Assembly: GCA_002412705.1 (NCBI GenBank)
Contig: DHVO01000181.1
Span: forward strand, 6,529 to 17,124
Direction of reading: 5' to 3'
Length of the DNA stretch: 10,596 bases
Source: Bacteroidales bacterium UBA5206
GTDB lineage: Bacteria; Bacteroidota; Bacteroidia; Bacteroidales; Tenuifilaceae
The notes beneath the pieces are model-generated. The model did no database searches. It was not told the DNA's origin and was given only the letters and a program-made list of their open reading frames with translations. Made by a program: the position numbers and the translations under genes. Below are positions 1-5,375 of the stretch, in pieces (positions within the stretch are counted from its first letter, which is position 1; each line of letters starts with the position of its first letter).

Positions 1-125
1 GTCCTCGCTCTCCACGTTCGGTTCACCCCCAGCCTGAGTCGGATTATTTCCCCCGTTCGGCTCAGGCTCTGCCTGAGTCGGTTTATCCCTACAAGTTGCA
101 CCTGTAATGCAAACGCCCTTTTCCA
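1..125. repeat. Family B repeat, two tandem heads (copy B0)
   Basis: This stretch matches the B repeats elsewhere in the window. Bases 1-51 hold a first head (ttcggttca...cagcctgagtcgg) and bases 52-125 a second head with the 7-bp hairpin ctcaggc-tct-gcctgag at 61-77, followed by the tail (gttgcacctgtaatgcaaac). The opening gtcctcgctctccacgttcg is identical to the junction between repeat A1 and repeat B2 at 993. Another family A copy therefore probably ends just outside the window. No coding potential is seen. After base 125 the sequence diverges from the other B tails and leads into the 244-669 gene. Confidence 0.8.
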
Positions 126-202
126 AAGTAGCCATAAACGTTTGCGCTAACGAAATGTATGTCTATAAAATATCTACGCCTAGATAGCTGCAAGATTAAA
201 TA

Positions 203-210
203 TAATTTTG
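203..210 (+). promoter_or_regulatory. Possible Bacteroidota -7 element upstream of the 244-669 gene
   Basis: The octamer TAATTTTG matches the Bacteroidota -7 consensus TAnnTTTG and lies 33 bases before the start codon, so the leader would be about 25 bases. No TTTG -33 element is found at the expected distance of about 19-20 bases upstream. The match is therefore only partial and could be chance in AT-rich DNA. Confidence 0.3.
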
Positions 211-243
211 CAACACCTTAACTAAGCACAAATCCAAAATAAC

Positions 244-669
244 ATGGCTAACATTGTAAGACTAATCAAAAGTAAAGCACCGAAAACTTGGTTTATTTTT
301 GCAGTTCTAGTCTTTTCTCTGTTCATATTAAATGCCATTTTCAAGAATAAAAGGGCGAGAGACAAATGGCGAGAGACTGAAATGGCTGGAATAATTACAG
401 ATATGGCTGTCAGAAAAAATGATAAGTGCATTTACATTAAACTAGATAGCACATGGATTTGGGTTGGCTCGCAAAATCCAATATTTGAAAAGAACAGTTA
501 CCTGAATTACTATTTTAAAAAGAATAAAGGAGAAGAAAGATTTTGGTTAAAAAAGGGAATAAACACAATGGATTCTATTTCCTTCTGGGCAAACGGTGCA
601 GATACAGTATCCAACAAGAATGATATTTACTGGATTGAGAAAGAGCGACTAAACTTTAACCAACAATAA
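244..669 (+). CDS. Hypothetical single-pass membrane protein, 141 aa
   Basis: I do not recognise this family. The protein has a short basic N-terminus, one hydrophobic segment at about residues 16-33 (TWFIFAVLVFSLFILNAIF), then a basic stretch KNKRARDKWR and a soluble domain of about 105 residues rich in aromatic and charged residues. Because positive charges lie on both sides of the segment, the topology is uncertain. A membrane-anchored protein is the simplest reading. The ATG at 244 is preceded by AT-rich sequence with no Shine-Dalgarno site, as usual in Bacteroidota. The gene lies between B0 and B1 repeats and is much AT-richer than the nqr operon. Unlike the units further right, I found no matched inverted repeats around it. 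Reality of the gene is fairly secure (long open frame, sensible membrane profile); its function is unknown. Confidence 0.7.
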   Translation: MANIVRLIKSKAPKTWFIFAVLVFSLFILNAIFKNKRARDKWRETEMAGIITDMAVRKNDKCIYIKLDSTWIWVGSQNPIFEKNSYLNYYFKKNKGEERFWLKKGINTMDSISFWANGADTVSNKNDIYWIEKERLNFNQQ

Positions 670-691
670 GAACTAAAGTATAATATTGAGC

Positions 692-787
692 CCGACACCG
701 TTCTCCCCCGTTCGGCTCATCCCCAGCCTGAGTCGGATTATTCCCACAGGTTGCACCAGCAATGCATCCGTCTTTTTCCACAAAGAA
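692..787. repeat. Family B repeat (copy B1)
   Basis: This B copy carries cccccgttcggctcat, cagcctgagtcggattat, cacaggttgcacc and aatgca in the same order as the other copies. It follows the 244-669 gene and abuts repeat A1. The palindrome in the tail has decayed (acaggttgcaccagc instead of acaggttgcacctgt). With A1 and B2 it fills most of the 576-base gap between genes at 670-1245, in which no coding sequence is seen. Confidence 0.75.
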
Positions 788-992
788 GTTAGTTCGCAAT
801 ACACCTGCTTTATGCCCCGTTAGGGGCAATCTGTCGGTAGAATAGCGCGTTTAATAGCGTTTTTCGCCCCGTATGGGGCGTTCCAATTAAAGAGAAGCAA
901 AGGCTCACCCCTACGGGGTGTACCACCTATTATAGTCGTGCTACCTACCAATAGTACGTGCCTACGGCACGAAGAGCACAGGCATAATTGAG
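788..992. repeat. Family A palindromic repeat (copy A1)
   Basis: This element of about 200 bases recurs at 3642 and 5018. It contains four short GC-rich palindromes: gcccc-gtta-ggggc (814-827), cgcccc-gtat-ggggcg (865-880), cacccc-tac-ggggtg (906-920) and cgtgcc-tac-ggcacg (958-972). Between them are conserved unpaired segments such as ctgtcggtagaatagcgcg and gttccaattaa. The multi-hairpin design resembles REP/BIME-type elements, but no associated transposase is in the window. It continues directly into repeat B2. No open reading frame of note. Confidence 0.85.
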
Positions 993-1123
993 TCCTCGCT
1001 CTCCACGTTCGGTTCAGCCCCAGCCTGAGTCGGATTATTCCCTACAGGTTGCACCTGCAATGCAAACTCCTTTTCCAGCAAAAAAGTTAGCCACGACAAA
1101 GTAACCTGAGTATATTTTTAGTA
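993..1123. repeat. Family B repeat, long form (copy B2)
   Basis: This B copy begins gtcctcgctctccacgttcg like the window start and has the head, the gttgcacctgcaatgcaaac region, and a longer tail (gttagccacgacaaagtaac, then gagtatatttttagtaggtt). The long tail is shared with B3 and B4. The match to those two copies stops at gtaggttt, near base 1128, where a separate long stem-loop begins. Confidence 0.8.
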
Positions 1124-1216
1124 GGTTTATAATGTGTAACAAGTGAATACTCTTTTGGATAGAACAAAAATTTCTCACTAATCTCTATCCAACAACCATT
1201 ACACACAATATAAACC
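1124..1216 (+). other. Long imperfect stem-loop upstream of the CarboxypepD_reg-like gene
   Basis: There are two nested inverted repeats. The outer arms are ggtttataatgtgtaa (1124-1139) and ttacacacaatataaacc (1199-1216), paired with a two-base bulge. The inner arms are ttggatag (1155-1162) and ctatccaa (1185-1192), perfectly paired around a 22-base loop. The outer-inner layout with an unpaired spacer recalls the R and L boxes of an integron attC site, but the spacers (15 and 6 bases) are uneven and the outer boxes do not fully match RYYYAAC/GTTRRRY. It ends 29 bases before the start codon of the next gene, so a leader-RNA structure is an alternative. Confidence 0.5.
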
Positions 1217-1245
1217 ATACACCTCAAATCAAATAGAGGACAAAT

Positions 1246-2058
1246 ATGAATAGATTACTTACTCTCCTTTTCCTAATAAGTTGCTCCTCCCTATTTGGAC
1301 AAAACATTAAAGGCATTGTGGTTGACTCAAAGAGTAAACAACCTATCGAATTTGTCAACATTGGGATTGTTGGCGAAAATGTTGGAACAGTTACAGATTT
1401 GAATGGTAGTTTCCACTTTGTAGTGGACTCAAAATATGATAATGATACAATCCTTTTCTCAACAATTGGATATAGCCCTCTTTTAGTAAAGGTTTCGGAT
1501 CTGAGAAAAAACATAGACAGAAAAATCCTGCTAAATGAGAAAGTATATGAAATAGGAGAGGTTGTTATAAAGCCAAAAATATTTAAAGAGCGAACATTGG
1601 GCGTAACAACTAAGTTTAAAAGGATTGCTGCCGGTTTTAAGGATAACATTTTGGGCTATGAATGTGGCATATTAATGAAAAATAAAAAAACTGCCTTCCT
1701 AAAAACGGTTAACATAAATATTTCGTACTGTTCTTACGACACCATATTTTACCGATTAAACGTGTACAAGGCCCATGGCGAATTGGATTTTGAGAACATA
1801 CTTCGCGAACCTATTTATTTCAAGATGCCCAAAGAGCTAGCGAAGGATGGAATACAAATAGACTTGCAATCAAAAAACATAGTGGTTGAGGGTAATTTTC
1901 TAATAACACTAGAACATGTTAAAAACCTAGGAGAAGGATCGCTTAACTTTTGCGCTGGACTTACAAGTAAAACCTACTATAGAAAAACGAGCCAAGGGAA
2001 ATGGCAAACAGCACAAGTTGGTGTTAGCATCAGTGTGGTAGCCGATGTGGAAAAGTAA
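1246..2058 (+). CDS. Exported protein with CarboxypepD_reg-like domain, 270 aa
   Basis: The N-terminus is a signal peptide (hydrophobic residues 4-12, then SSLFGQ), with likely signal peptidase I cleavage after Gln19. The sequence LISC ending at Cys13 also fits a lipobox loosely. Residues 20-107 match the CarboxypepD_reg-like beta-sandwich (PF13715 type) seen at the front of SusC-like TonB-dependent receptors: IKGIVVDSKSKQPIEFVNI, then GTVTDLNGSFHF, then FSTIGY, closing with the IGEVVIKP strand. No plug or barrel follows. The remaining 160 residues form an unrecognised domain of alternating strands. It is therefore a stand-alone outer-envelope protein, not a receptor. The ATG has an SD-like agagga (1235-1240) five bases upstream. 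The gene is flanked by the stem-loop at 1124 and repeat B3 at 2081. Substrate or role is unknown. Confidence 0.85.
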   Translation: MNRLLTLLFLISCSSLFGQNIKGIVVDSKSKQPIEFVNIGIVGENVGTVTDLNGSFHFVVDSKYDNDTILFSTIGYSPLLVKVSDLRKNIDRKILLNEKVYEIGEVVIKPKIFKERTLGVTTKFKRIAAGFKDNILGYECGILMKNKKTAFLKTVNINISYCSYDTIFYRLNVYKAHGELDFENILREPIYFKMPKELAKDGIQIDLQSKNIVVEGNFLITLEHVKNLGEGSLNFCAGLTSKTYYRKTSQGKWQTAQVGVSISVVADVEK

Positions 2059-2080
2059 GAAAGCAAACAAATAAACCATA

Positions 2081-2272
2081 CCCCCGTTCGACTCAGGCTC
2101 TGCCTGAGTCAGGTTATCCCCACAGGTTGCACCTGTAATGCAAACTCCCTTTCCAGCAAAAAAGTTAGCCACAACAAAGTAACCTGAGTATATTTTTAGT
2201 AGGTTTGGTCTGGTTGTACCTATTCCCATTAATTTGGCTGTATATGTACGACGTTGTAGTACTTATAAGTAA
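2081..2272. repeat. Family B repeat with extended downstream module (copy B3)
   Basis: This is the best-preserved B copy. It has a perfect 21-base hairpin at 2090-2110 (arms gactcaggc and gcctgagtc, loop tct) and the palindrome acaggt-tgc-acctgt. The long tail follows (gttagccacaacaaagtaac). From there an extension (tacctattcc, aatttggc, tatatgtacgacgttgtagt, cttata) is shared almost base for base with copy B4 and runs up to the inverted repeat that opens the next gene unit. The conserved extension probably carries the promoter or an insertion site. Confidence 0.8.
2200..2207 (+). promoter_or_regulatory. Possible -7 promoter element in repeat B3
   Basis: TAGGTTTG matches the Bacteroidota -7 consensus TAnnTTTG and is repeated identically at 3979-3986 in B4, each time upstream of a gene start by about 95 bases. 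No TTTG at the -33 position is seen, so the assignment is weak. Confidence 0.25.
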
Positions 2273-2846
2273 GTTGGCAGCAATAGCAAGATGACACGAT
2301 ATGAGACTATTGAAAATATTCGTATTAATTATTCTCTTAACTGCTGGACTTTTCTTTTTAATCCTATTGGATAAAGCCGATAGAAGTATAATTTATTCAA
2401 GATATACACCAGAAGAAGAGTTTACAGAGTTTAGAATGTATAAGACCATTGAAGAAGTAAAGCGAGCATATGAAAGACATTTTAAGGATACTATTTATAA
2501 ATTCCCAAGACAAAAAGTAAAAAAAGTAAGGATTTTTAAGAATATTCCAATTATCAGTCGTTTGACCGGGAGAGAACTAAACGAAACTGAGATTATCTCC
2601 TTTTTTAACAATCCCGAAAACTTTGATTGGAATGAAACAACTTGGTCTCTCGATGAATCAGAATACATTTTAAGATTTTATGATTACAATAACGAAGTCA
2701 TTGGAAAAATATGGATTTGTTTGAAGGATTGCGGAATGACAGAATCAATTCCATTTGCTCCCACGATGAAATTTGGTGCACTAACCGAAACAGGAAGAAA
2801 TCAAATTGAAAAAATAATTGAAAAGAAATAAACTACTGCTGCCAAC
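2273..2846 (+). repeat. Gene unit bounded by its own 14-base inverted repeats (unit 1)
   Basis: The left arm gttggcagcaatag (2273-2286) and right arm ctactgctgccaac (2833-2846) are inverted repeats with 13 of 14 positions matched. They bracket exactly one gene: the left arm ends 14 bases before its ATG and the right arm starts one base after its stop codon. The outer ends are GTT and AAC, as in integron core sites (GTTRRRY/RYYYAAC). The single A/C mismatch becomes a G.T wobble if the bottom strand folds. Confidence 0.7.
2301..2831 (+). CDS. Hypothetical membrane-anchored protein, 176 aa
   Basis: The protein starts with a very hydrophobic segment (about residues 4-23, RLLKIFVLIILLTAGLFFLI) that is either a signal anchor or an uncleaved signal peptide; no clear cleavage site follows. 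A soluble domain of about 150 residues comes next. It includes a charged helix-like part (residues 36-60), then a C-terminal region with FDWNETTWSLDESEYILRFY, GKIWICLKDCGMTE and PFAPTMKFGALTETG. Two cysteines lie close together in WICLKDCG and could be a disulfide. I do not know a named family, but the compact, conserved-looking C-terminal motif set suggests a real family. The ATG is preceded by gacacgat without a Shine-Dalgarno site, and the same gacac precedes the ATG at 4080. It is the only gene in inverted-repeat unit 1. Confidence 0.8.
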   Translation: MRLLKIFVLIILLTAGLFFLILLDKADRSIIYSRYTPEEEFTEFRMYKTIEEVKRAYERHFKDTIYKFPRQKVKKVRIFKNIPIISRLTGRELNETEIISFFNNPENFDWNETTWSLDESEYILRFYDYNNEVIGKIWICLKDCGMTESIPFAPTMKFGALTETGRNQIEKIIEKK

Positions 2847-2851
2847 AAGCA

Positions 2852-3610
2852 GTTACCAACCATATAAGAAACGATAGTACAAAAATGAAACTGATTGATA
2901 GAATAACATACGTAACATTTGGGATTAACATTGCAGCGACACTTTTCTATTTCATCGGACTGCCAATTATTGTGATGACCATTCCTGATGCTTTTGACAA
3001 AATAACTGCGAGCAAAGGACAGAATTCATACAATATTGCAATGACTGTTATCTCTACGATTGTATTTTTTCATTGGATTTATTGCATCTGGTTTTTGTTT
3101 AAATATGACAGATATTCAAAATCAATTTTTCCACTTTTATTCTTCAATGTAATATATGCACCGATTTACTTTTATCGTGTAAGGATCAAGAAGAGACCTT
3201 TACGAAACAAGATTAATAAACCAAAGCAGGACATCGAAACTGAAGACATGAGCACAATCGCTGATGAATTTGAAGATTTAACGCGAAATAATGTTTTCGG
3301 AGTTATTGACTTATGGGCATCTGAAAAAAGCCAACTTGATTATCAAAAAGATGTACCGATTGCTCAAGTATCGGCGGAGTTGTTTTGTCAATGGGATGAT
3401 TTCTATTATCCTGATTCAAGCGATTTTAAACAAGCATTTAGTAAGGACGAATTGGAAATACTTGCTGAATTTGACAAAACTTTAAATGAAACCGTGGACA
3501 AGACGCCTGAAAATCCGCCGCAGATTGACGTATTTATTAAAACTCAGGAATGGATTGATATGAATAAAAAAGCGATTGAGATAAAGAACAAATTAAATAT
3601 GGTTGGCAAC
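2852..3610 (+). repeat. Gene unit bounded by its own 14-base inverted repeats (unit 2)
   Basis: The left arm gttaccaaccatat (2852-2865) and right arm atatggttggcaac (3597-3610) match at 13 of 14 positions. Only five bases (aagca, 2847-2851) separate it from unit 1. The right arm lies inside the last codons of the gene, so the arm also encodes protein. The bases after it, aagcgattat, resemble the aagcagttac after unit 1. Confidence 0.68.
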
Positions 3611-3622
3611 AAGCGATTATAA
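2885..3622 (+). CDS. Hypothetical protein: three-helix membrane domain joined to a soluble domain, 245 aa
   Basis: Residues 9-31, 50-72 and 80-97 form three likely membrane helices, followed by a strongly basic stretch RVRIKKRPLRNKINKPK (98-114) that should lie in the cytoplasm. After a short acidic linker (DIETED) a soluble domain begins at Met122 (MSTIADEFEDLTRNNVFGVI). It is acidic and rich in aromatic residues (LFCQWDDFYYPDSSDFKQAF). The second part reads like a complete small protein, so the gene may be a fusion of two families. The basic segment looks like the natural end of the first part. The last residues (MVGNKRL) are encoded by the right inverted-repeat arm and its flank, which supply the stop codon. 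Neither domain has a function I can name. ATG preceded by an A-rich leader. Confidence 0.78.
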   Translation: MKLIDRITYVTFGINIAATLFYFIGLPIIVMTIPDAFDKITASKGQNSYNIAMTVISTIVFFHWIYCIWFLFKYDRYSKSIFPLLFFNVIYAPIYFYRVRIKKRPLRNKINKPKQDIETEDMSTIADEFEDLTRNNVFGVIDLWASEKSQLDYQKDVPIAQVSAELFCQWDDFYYPDSSDFKQAFSKDELEILAEFDKTLNETVDKTPENPPQIDVFIKTQEWIDMNKKAIEIKNKLNMVGNKRL

Positions 3623-3641
3623 AACATTGCGCAGATCGTAG

Positions 3642-3846
3642 CAGTTGTCACAATACACCTTCCTTATACCCCGTTAGGGGCAATCTGTCGGTAGAATAGC
3701 GCGTTTAATAGTGTGTTTTCGCCCCGTATGGGGCGTTCCAATTAAAGAGAAGCAAAGGCTCACCCCTACGGGGCGTACCACCTATTATGGTCGTGCTACC
3801 TACCAATAGTACGTGCCTACGGCACGAAGAGCACAGGCATAATTGA
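3642..3846. repeat. Family A palindromic repeat (copy A2)
   Basis: This copy is nearly identical to A1 with all four palindromes in order: ccccgttagggg (3669-3680), cgccccgtatggggcg (3720-3735), the cccctacgggg type (3762-3773) and cgtgcctacggcacg (3812-3826). The second and fourth are invariant in all copies; the first and third show single-base changes at their stem ends. It joins repeat B4. Together they fill the gap between genes at 3623-4079, where no coding sequence is seen. Confidence 0.85.
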
Positions 3847-4051
3847 GTCCTCGTTCTCCCCCGCTCGGCTCAGCACCAGCCTAAGTTATATTATCCCCCT
3901 ACAGGTTGCACCTGTAATGCAATCTCCTTTCCCCGCAAAAAAGTTAGCCACAACAAAGTAACCTGAGTATATTTTTAGTAGGTTTGGTATAGTCGTACCT
4001 ATTCCTTCTAATTTGGCGGTATATGTACGACGTTGTAGTTCTTATATGCAA
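3847..4051. repeat. Family B repeat with extended downstream module (copy B4)
   Basis: The head (gtcctcgttctcccccgctc, then ggctcagcaccagcctaagt) has lost the perfect hairpin seen in B3. The tail acaggttgcacctgtaatgc, the gttagccacaacaaagtaac segment and the extension to tatatgtacgacgttgtagt and cttata are nearly identical to B3. The extension ends at the left inverted-repeat arm of unit 3. An open frame starting at 4023 inside this module is part of the repeat and is not the gene start. Confidence 0.8.
3979..3986 (+). promoter_or_regulatory. Possible -7 promoter element in repeat B4
   Basis: TAGGTTTG matches TAnnTTTG and is the exact counterpart of 2200-2207. A TTTG at the -33 position is missing, so this is a weak call. 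Confidence 0.25.
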
Positions 4052-4963
4052 GTTATGGCCAATTAAACAGCGACACAGCATGAAAAGTAACGTTTTGATT
4101 ATTTGTTGTTTGATTCTGAGCATTAACAGCATTAGCCAGAATATAATTTTAAAGGAAAATGCAAATGAGCTTCCCAAAAAGATTCACTTAAAAATTGCCA
4201 CAGACAGAGAATCATACAACCTGGGAGACACTATCTGGATTGATTATACTTTTCTAAATGTTTCAGATAGTACACAAGAAATATTGATTAAAGAATATTG
4301 GAATCATCCAATGGGTATGACAGCTTCGATTCTTGATGAAAGTGATTCAAGTATATGTAAATATCCTACAAGGACTTATTATTCTTCAACTTTGTTTTTC
4401 GAGAAAGACCTCAAAGATTATTATAAATCTATCGAGCCTAATTCTAAGATAACTGGGAAAGTTGCTTTACAAAGTATACCTGCATTTAAGGATTATATTG
4501 AGCATGGATTAATTCCAAAAGGGAAATATACCATAAGTTTAGGTTACTATCTTTTATTGTCAAACACTTTAGAGATTCAAATCAAGTAATGAAAAAACTA
4601 AACCTAAAGCAAAAAACTTCACTATTCCGGATTGGATTAATTGCAATAGGATTGATAAATACTCTATTGCAACTAAATTCATGGATTTTTATTCTTTATT
4701 TTTCTCCTTCACCATTATCATCGGAGATTGGAAAATTCATTATTTACATACTGATTTCACTGATTGGAATTTTCTACAAAAAGATTTATCTACGTTTATT
4801 GATTCTTAGGATTATTTCATTGAGTTTGGTAACTGAGAGAGTGATTGTTTATTTAATTTACCCAGATTCTGTATTTTGGCTATTTACAATGATTAATTGC
4901 TTAATTGGACTGATTATAATATTGACTACATTTGAAAGAGAAATAAAATTAACTGGCCATAAT
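4052..4963 (+). repeat. Two-gene unit bounded by its own inverted repeats (unit 3)
   Basis: The left arm gttatggccaatta (4052-4065) and right arm taactggccataat (4950-4963) match at 12 of 14 positions. The left arm opens 28 bases before the ATG of the first gene, aligned exactly with the left arm of unit 1 relative to the shared B module. The right arm lies within the reading frame of the second gene, whose natural stop seems to be missing. Right arm ends AAT instead of AAC. Confidence 0.62.
4080..4589 (+). CDS. Hypothetical exported protein, 169 aa, probable beta-sandwich
   Basis: I start the protein at the ATG at 4080 because it gives a typical signal peptide: MKS followed by the hydrophobic core NVLIICCLILSI and a cleavage site after SISQ (residue 20). 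The frame is open back to 4023, but those 19 residues are encoded by the repeat module and would bury the signal peptide. The mature part opens with KIHLKIATDRESYNLGDTIW and continues IDYTFLNVSDSTQEI. The pattern Y-x-x-G-D-x-I followed by a strand and an N-x-S turn is typical of Ig-like or BsuPI-like beta-sandwich domains, but this is resemblance, not identification. It is likely periplasmic or surface located. The stop codon overlaps the next start (TAATG), so the two genes are probably translationally coupled and may act together. Confidence 0.78.
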   Translation: MKSNVLIICCLILSINSISQNIILKENANELPKKIHLKIATDRESYNLGDTIWIDYTFLNVSDSTQEILIKEYWNHPMGMTASILDESDSSICKYPTRTYYSSTLFFEKDLKDYYKSIEPNSKITGKVALQSIPAFKDYIEHGLIPKGKYTISLGYYLLLSNTLEIQIK

Positions 4964-5023
4964 CGAGTAGACTGCCCCGCCAGCAAAGCTGACGGGGAGA
5001 GCCTCTCACACTACCATAGTTAG
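4589..5023 (+). CDS. Hypothetical multi-pass membrane protein, 144 aa, with repeat-encoded tail
   Basis: The start codon overlaps the stop of the upstream gene by one base. About four hydrophobic segments are visible (roughly residues 13-38, 48-62, 68-90 and 95-113), separated by short basic loops (YKKIYLR), so it is an integral inner-membrane protein. No family is recognised. Residues 121-144 (LTGHNRVDCPASKADG onwards) are encoded by the right inverted-repeat arm, the hairpin at 4975 and the edge of repeat A3. They have no membrane character and probably are a read-through tail after loss of the original stop codon. The real protein may have ended near residue 120. It likely works with the exported protein encoded just upstream. 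Confidence 0.7.
   Translation: MKKLNLKQKTSLFRIGLIAIGLINTLLQLNSWIFILYFSPSPLSSEIGKFIIYILISLIGIFYKKIYLRLLILRIISLSLVTERVIVYLIYPDSVFWLFTMINCLIGLIIILTTFEREIKLTGHNRVDCPASKADGESLSHYHS
4975..4997 (+). other. GC-rich hairpin at the end of unit 3
   Basis: The arms ccccgccagc and gctgacgggg pair at 9 of 10 positions around an AAA loop. There is no following T-run, so it is not a standard intrinsic terminator. It lies between the right arm of unit 3 and repeat A3, and inside the read-through tail of the membrane protein gene. Confidence 0.5.
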
Positions 5024-5215
5024 TTCACAATACACCTGCCTTATGCCCCGTTAGGGGCAATCTGTCGGTAGAATAGCGCGTTTAATAGCATTTTTCGCCC
5101 CGTATGGGGCGTTCCAATTAATAAGGAGCAAAGGCTCACCCCTACGGGGATGTACCACGTATTTTGGTCATGCTGCCTACCATGGTGCGTGCCTACGGCA
5201 CGAAGAGCACAGGCG
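5018..5215. repeat. Family A palindromic repeat (copy A3)
   Basis: This third copy has gccccgttaggggc (5045-5058), cgccccgtatggggcg (5096-5111), cccctacgggg (5139-5149) and cgtgcctacggcacg (5188-5202). It ends at gcacaggc, after which the junction to family B seen in A1 and A2 is lost. It is somewhat more diverged (ataaggagca instead of agagaagca; catggtgcg instead of aatagtacg). No coding sequence is seen from here to the end of nqrF at 5588. Confidence 0.83.
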
Positions 5216-5301
5216 AGCGTATCAATGTTTAGTTTGGGAGATGTGATTCGAGGGTTATATTTCCACTCAGCTTATTGCGGTTTGTAGAGGTTGTTGCGTT
5301 T

Positions 5302-5358
5302 GTTATCCCTGTTCGGCTCTGGCGGAGTTGGATTATTGCCACAGGTAGCTCCCGTAAA
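5302..5358. repeat. Degenerate family B repeat (copy B5)
   Basis: The order ttatccctgttcggctctgg, gagttggattattgccacag, gtagctcccgtaaaat follows the family B head and middle with many substitutions, and the palindromes are lost. It lies between A3 and the nqr terminator and marks the last recognisable repeat before the nqr operon. The 86 bases between A3 and B5 hold nothing I can identify. Confidence 0.5.
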
Positions 5359-5375
5359 ATCTTATCACCCCATAT

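Noticed and set aside
1246..1305. Lipoprotein signal (LISC) in the CarboxypepD_reg-like protein
   Set aside because: It is possible, but the FGQ site seven residues downstream of the cysteine is a better and common Bacteroidota signal peptidase I site; not asserted as a lipoprotein.
4023..4079. Upstream start codon for the exported protein gene at 4080
   Set aside because: The 19 extra residues are encoded by the repeated upstream module, which is also present at 2243 in front of a different gene, and they would hide a clear signal peptide.
2273..4963. A canonical integron
   Set aside because: There is no intI gene and no full attC site with R and L boxes at the unit ends; only the complementarity rule of cassette ends is met, so it is reported as cassette-like.
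1..5358. CRISPR array
   Set aside because: The repeats are long (60-200 bases), few, unevenly spaced and separated by genes; no short regularly spaced units or cas genes are present.
1..5358. Insertion sequences or a transposon
   Set aside because: No transposase, recombinase or target-site duplication was seen; none of the reading frames resembles a mobility protein.
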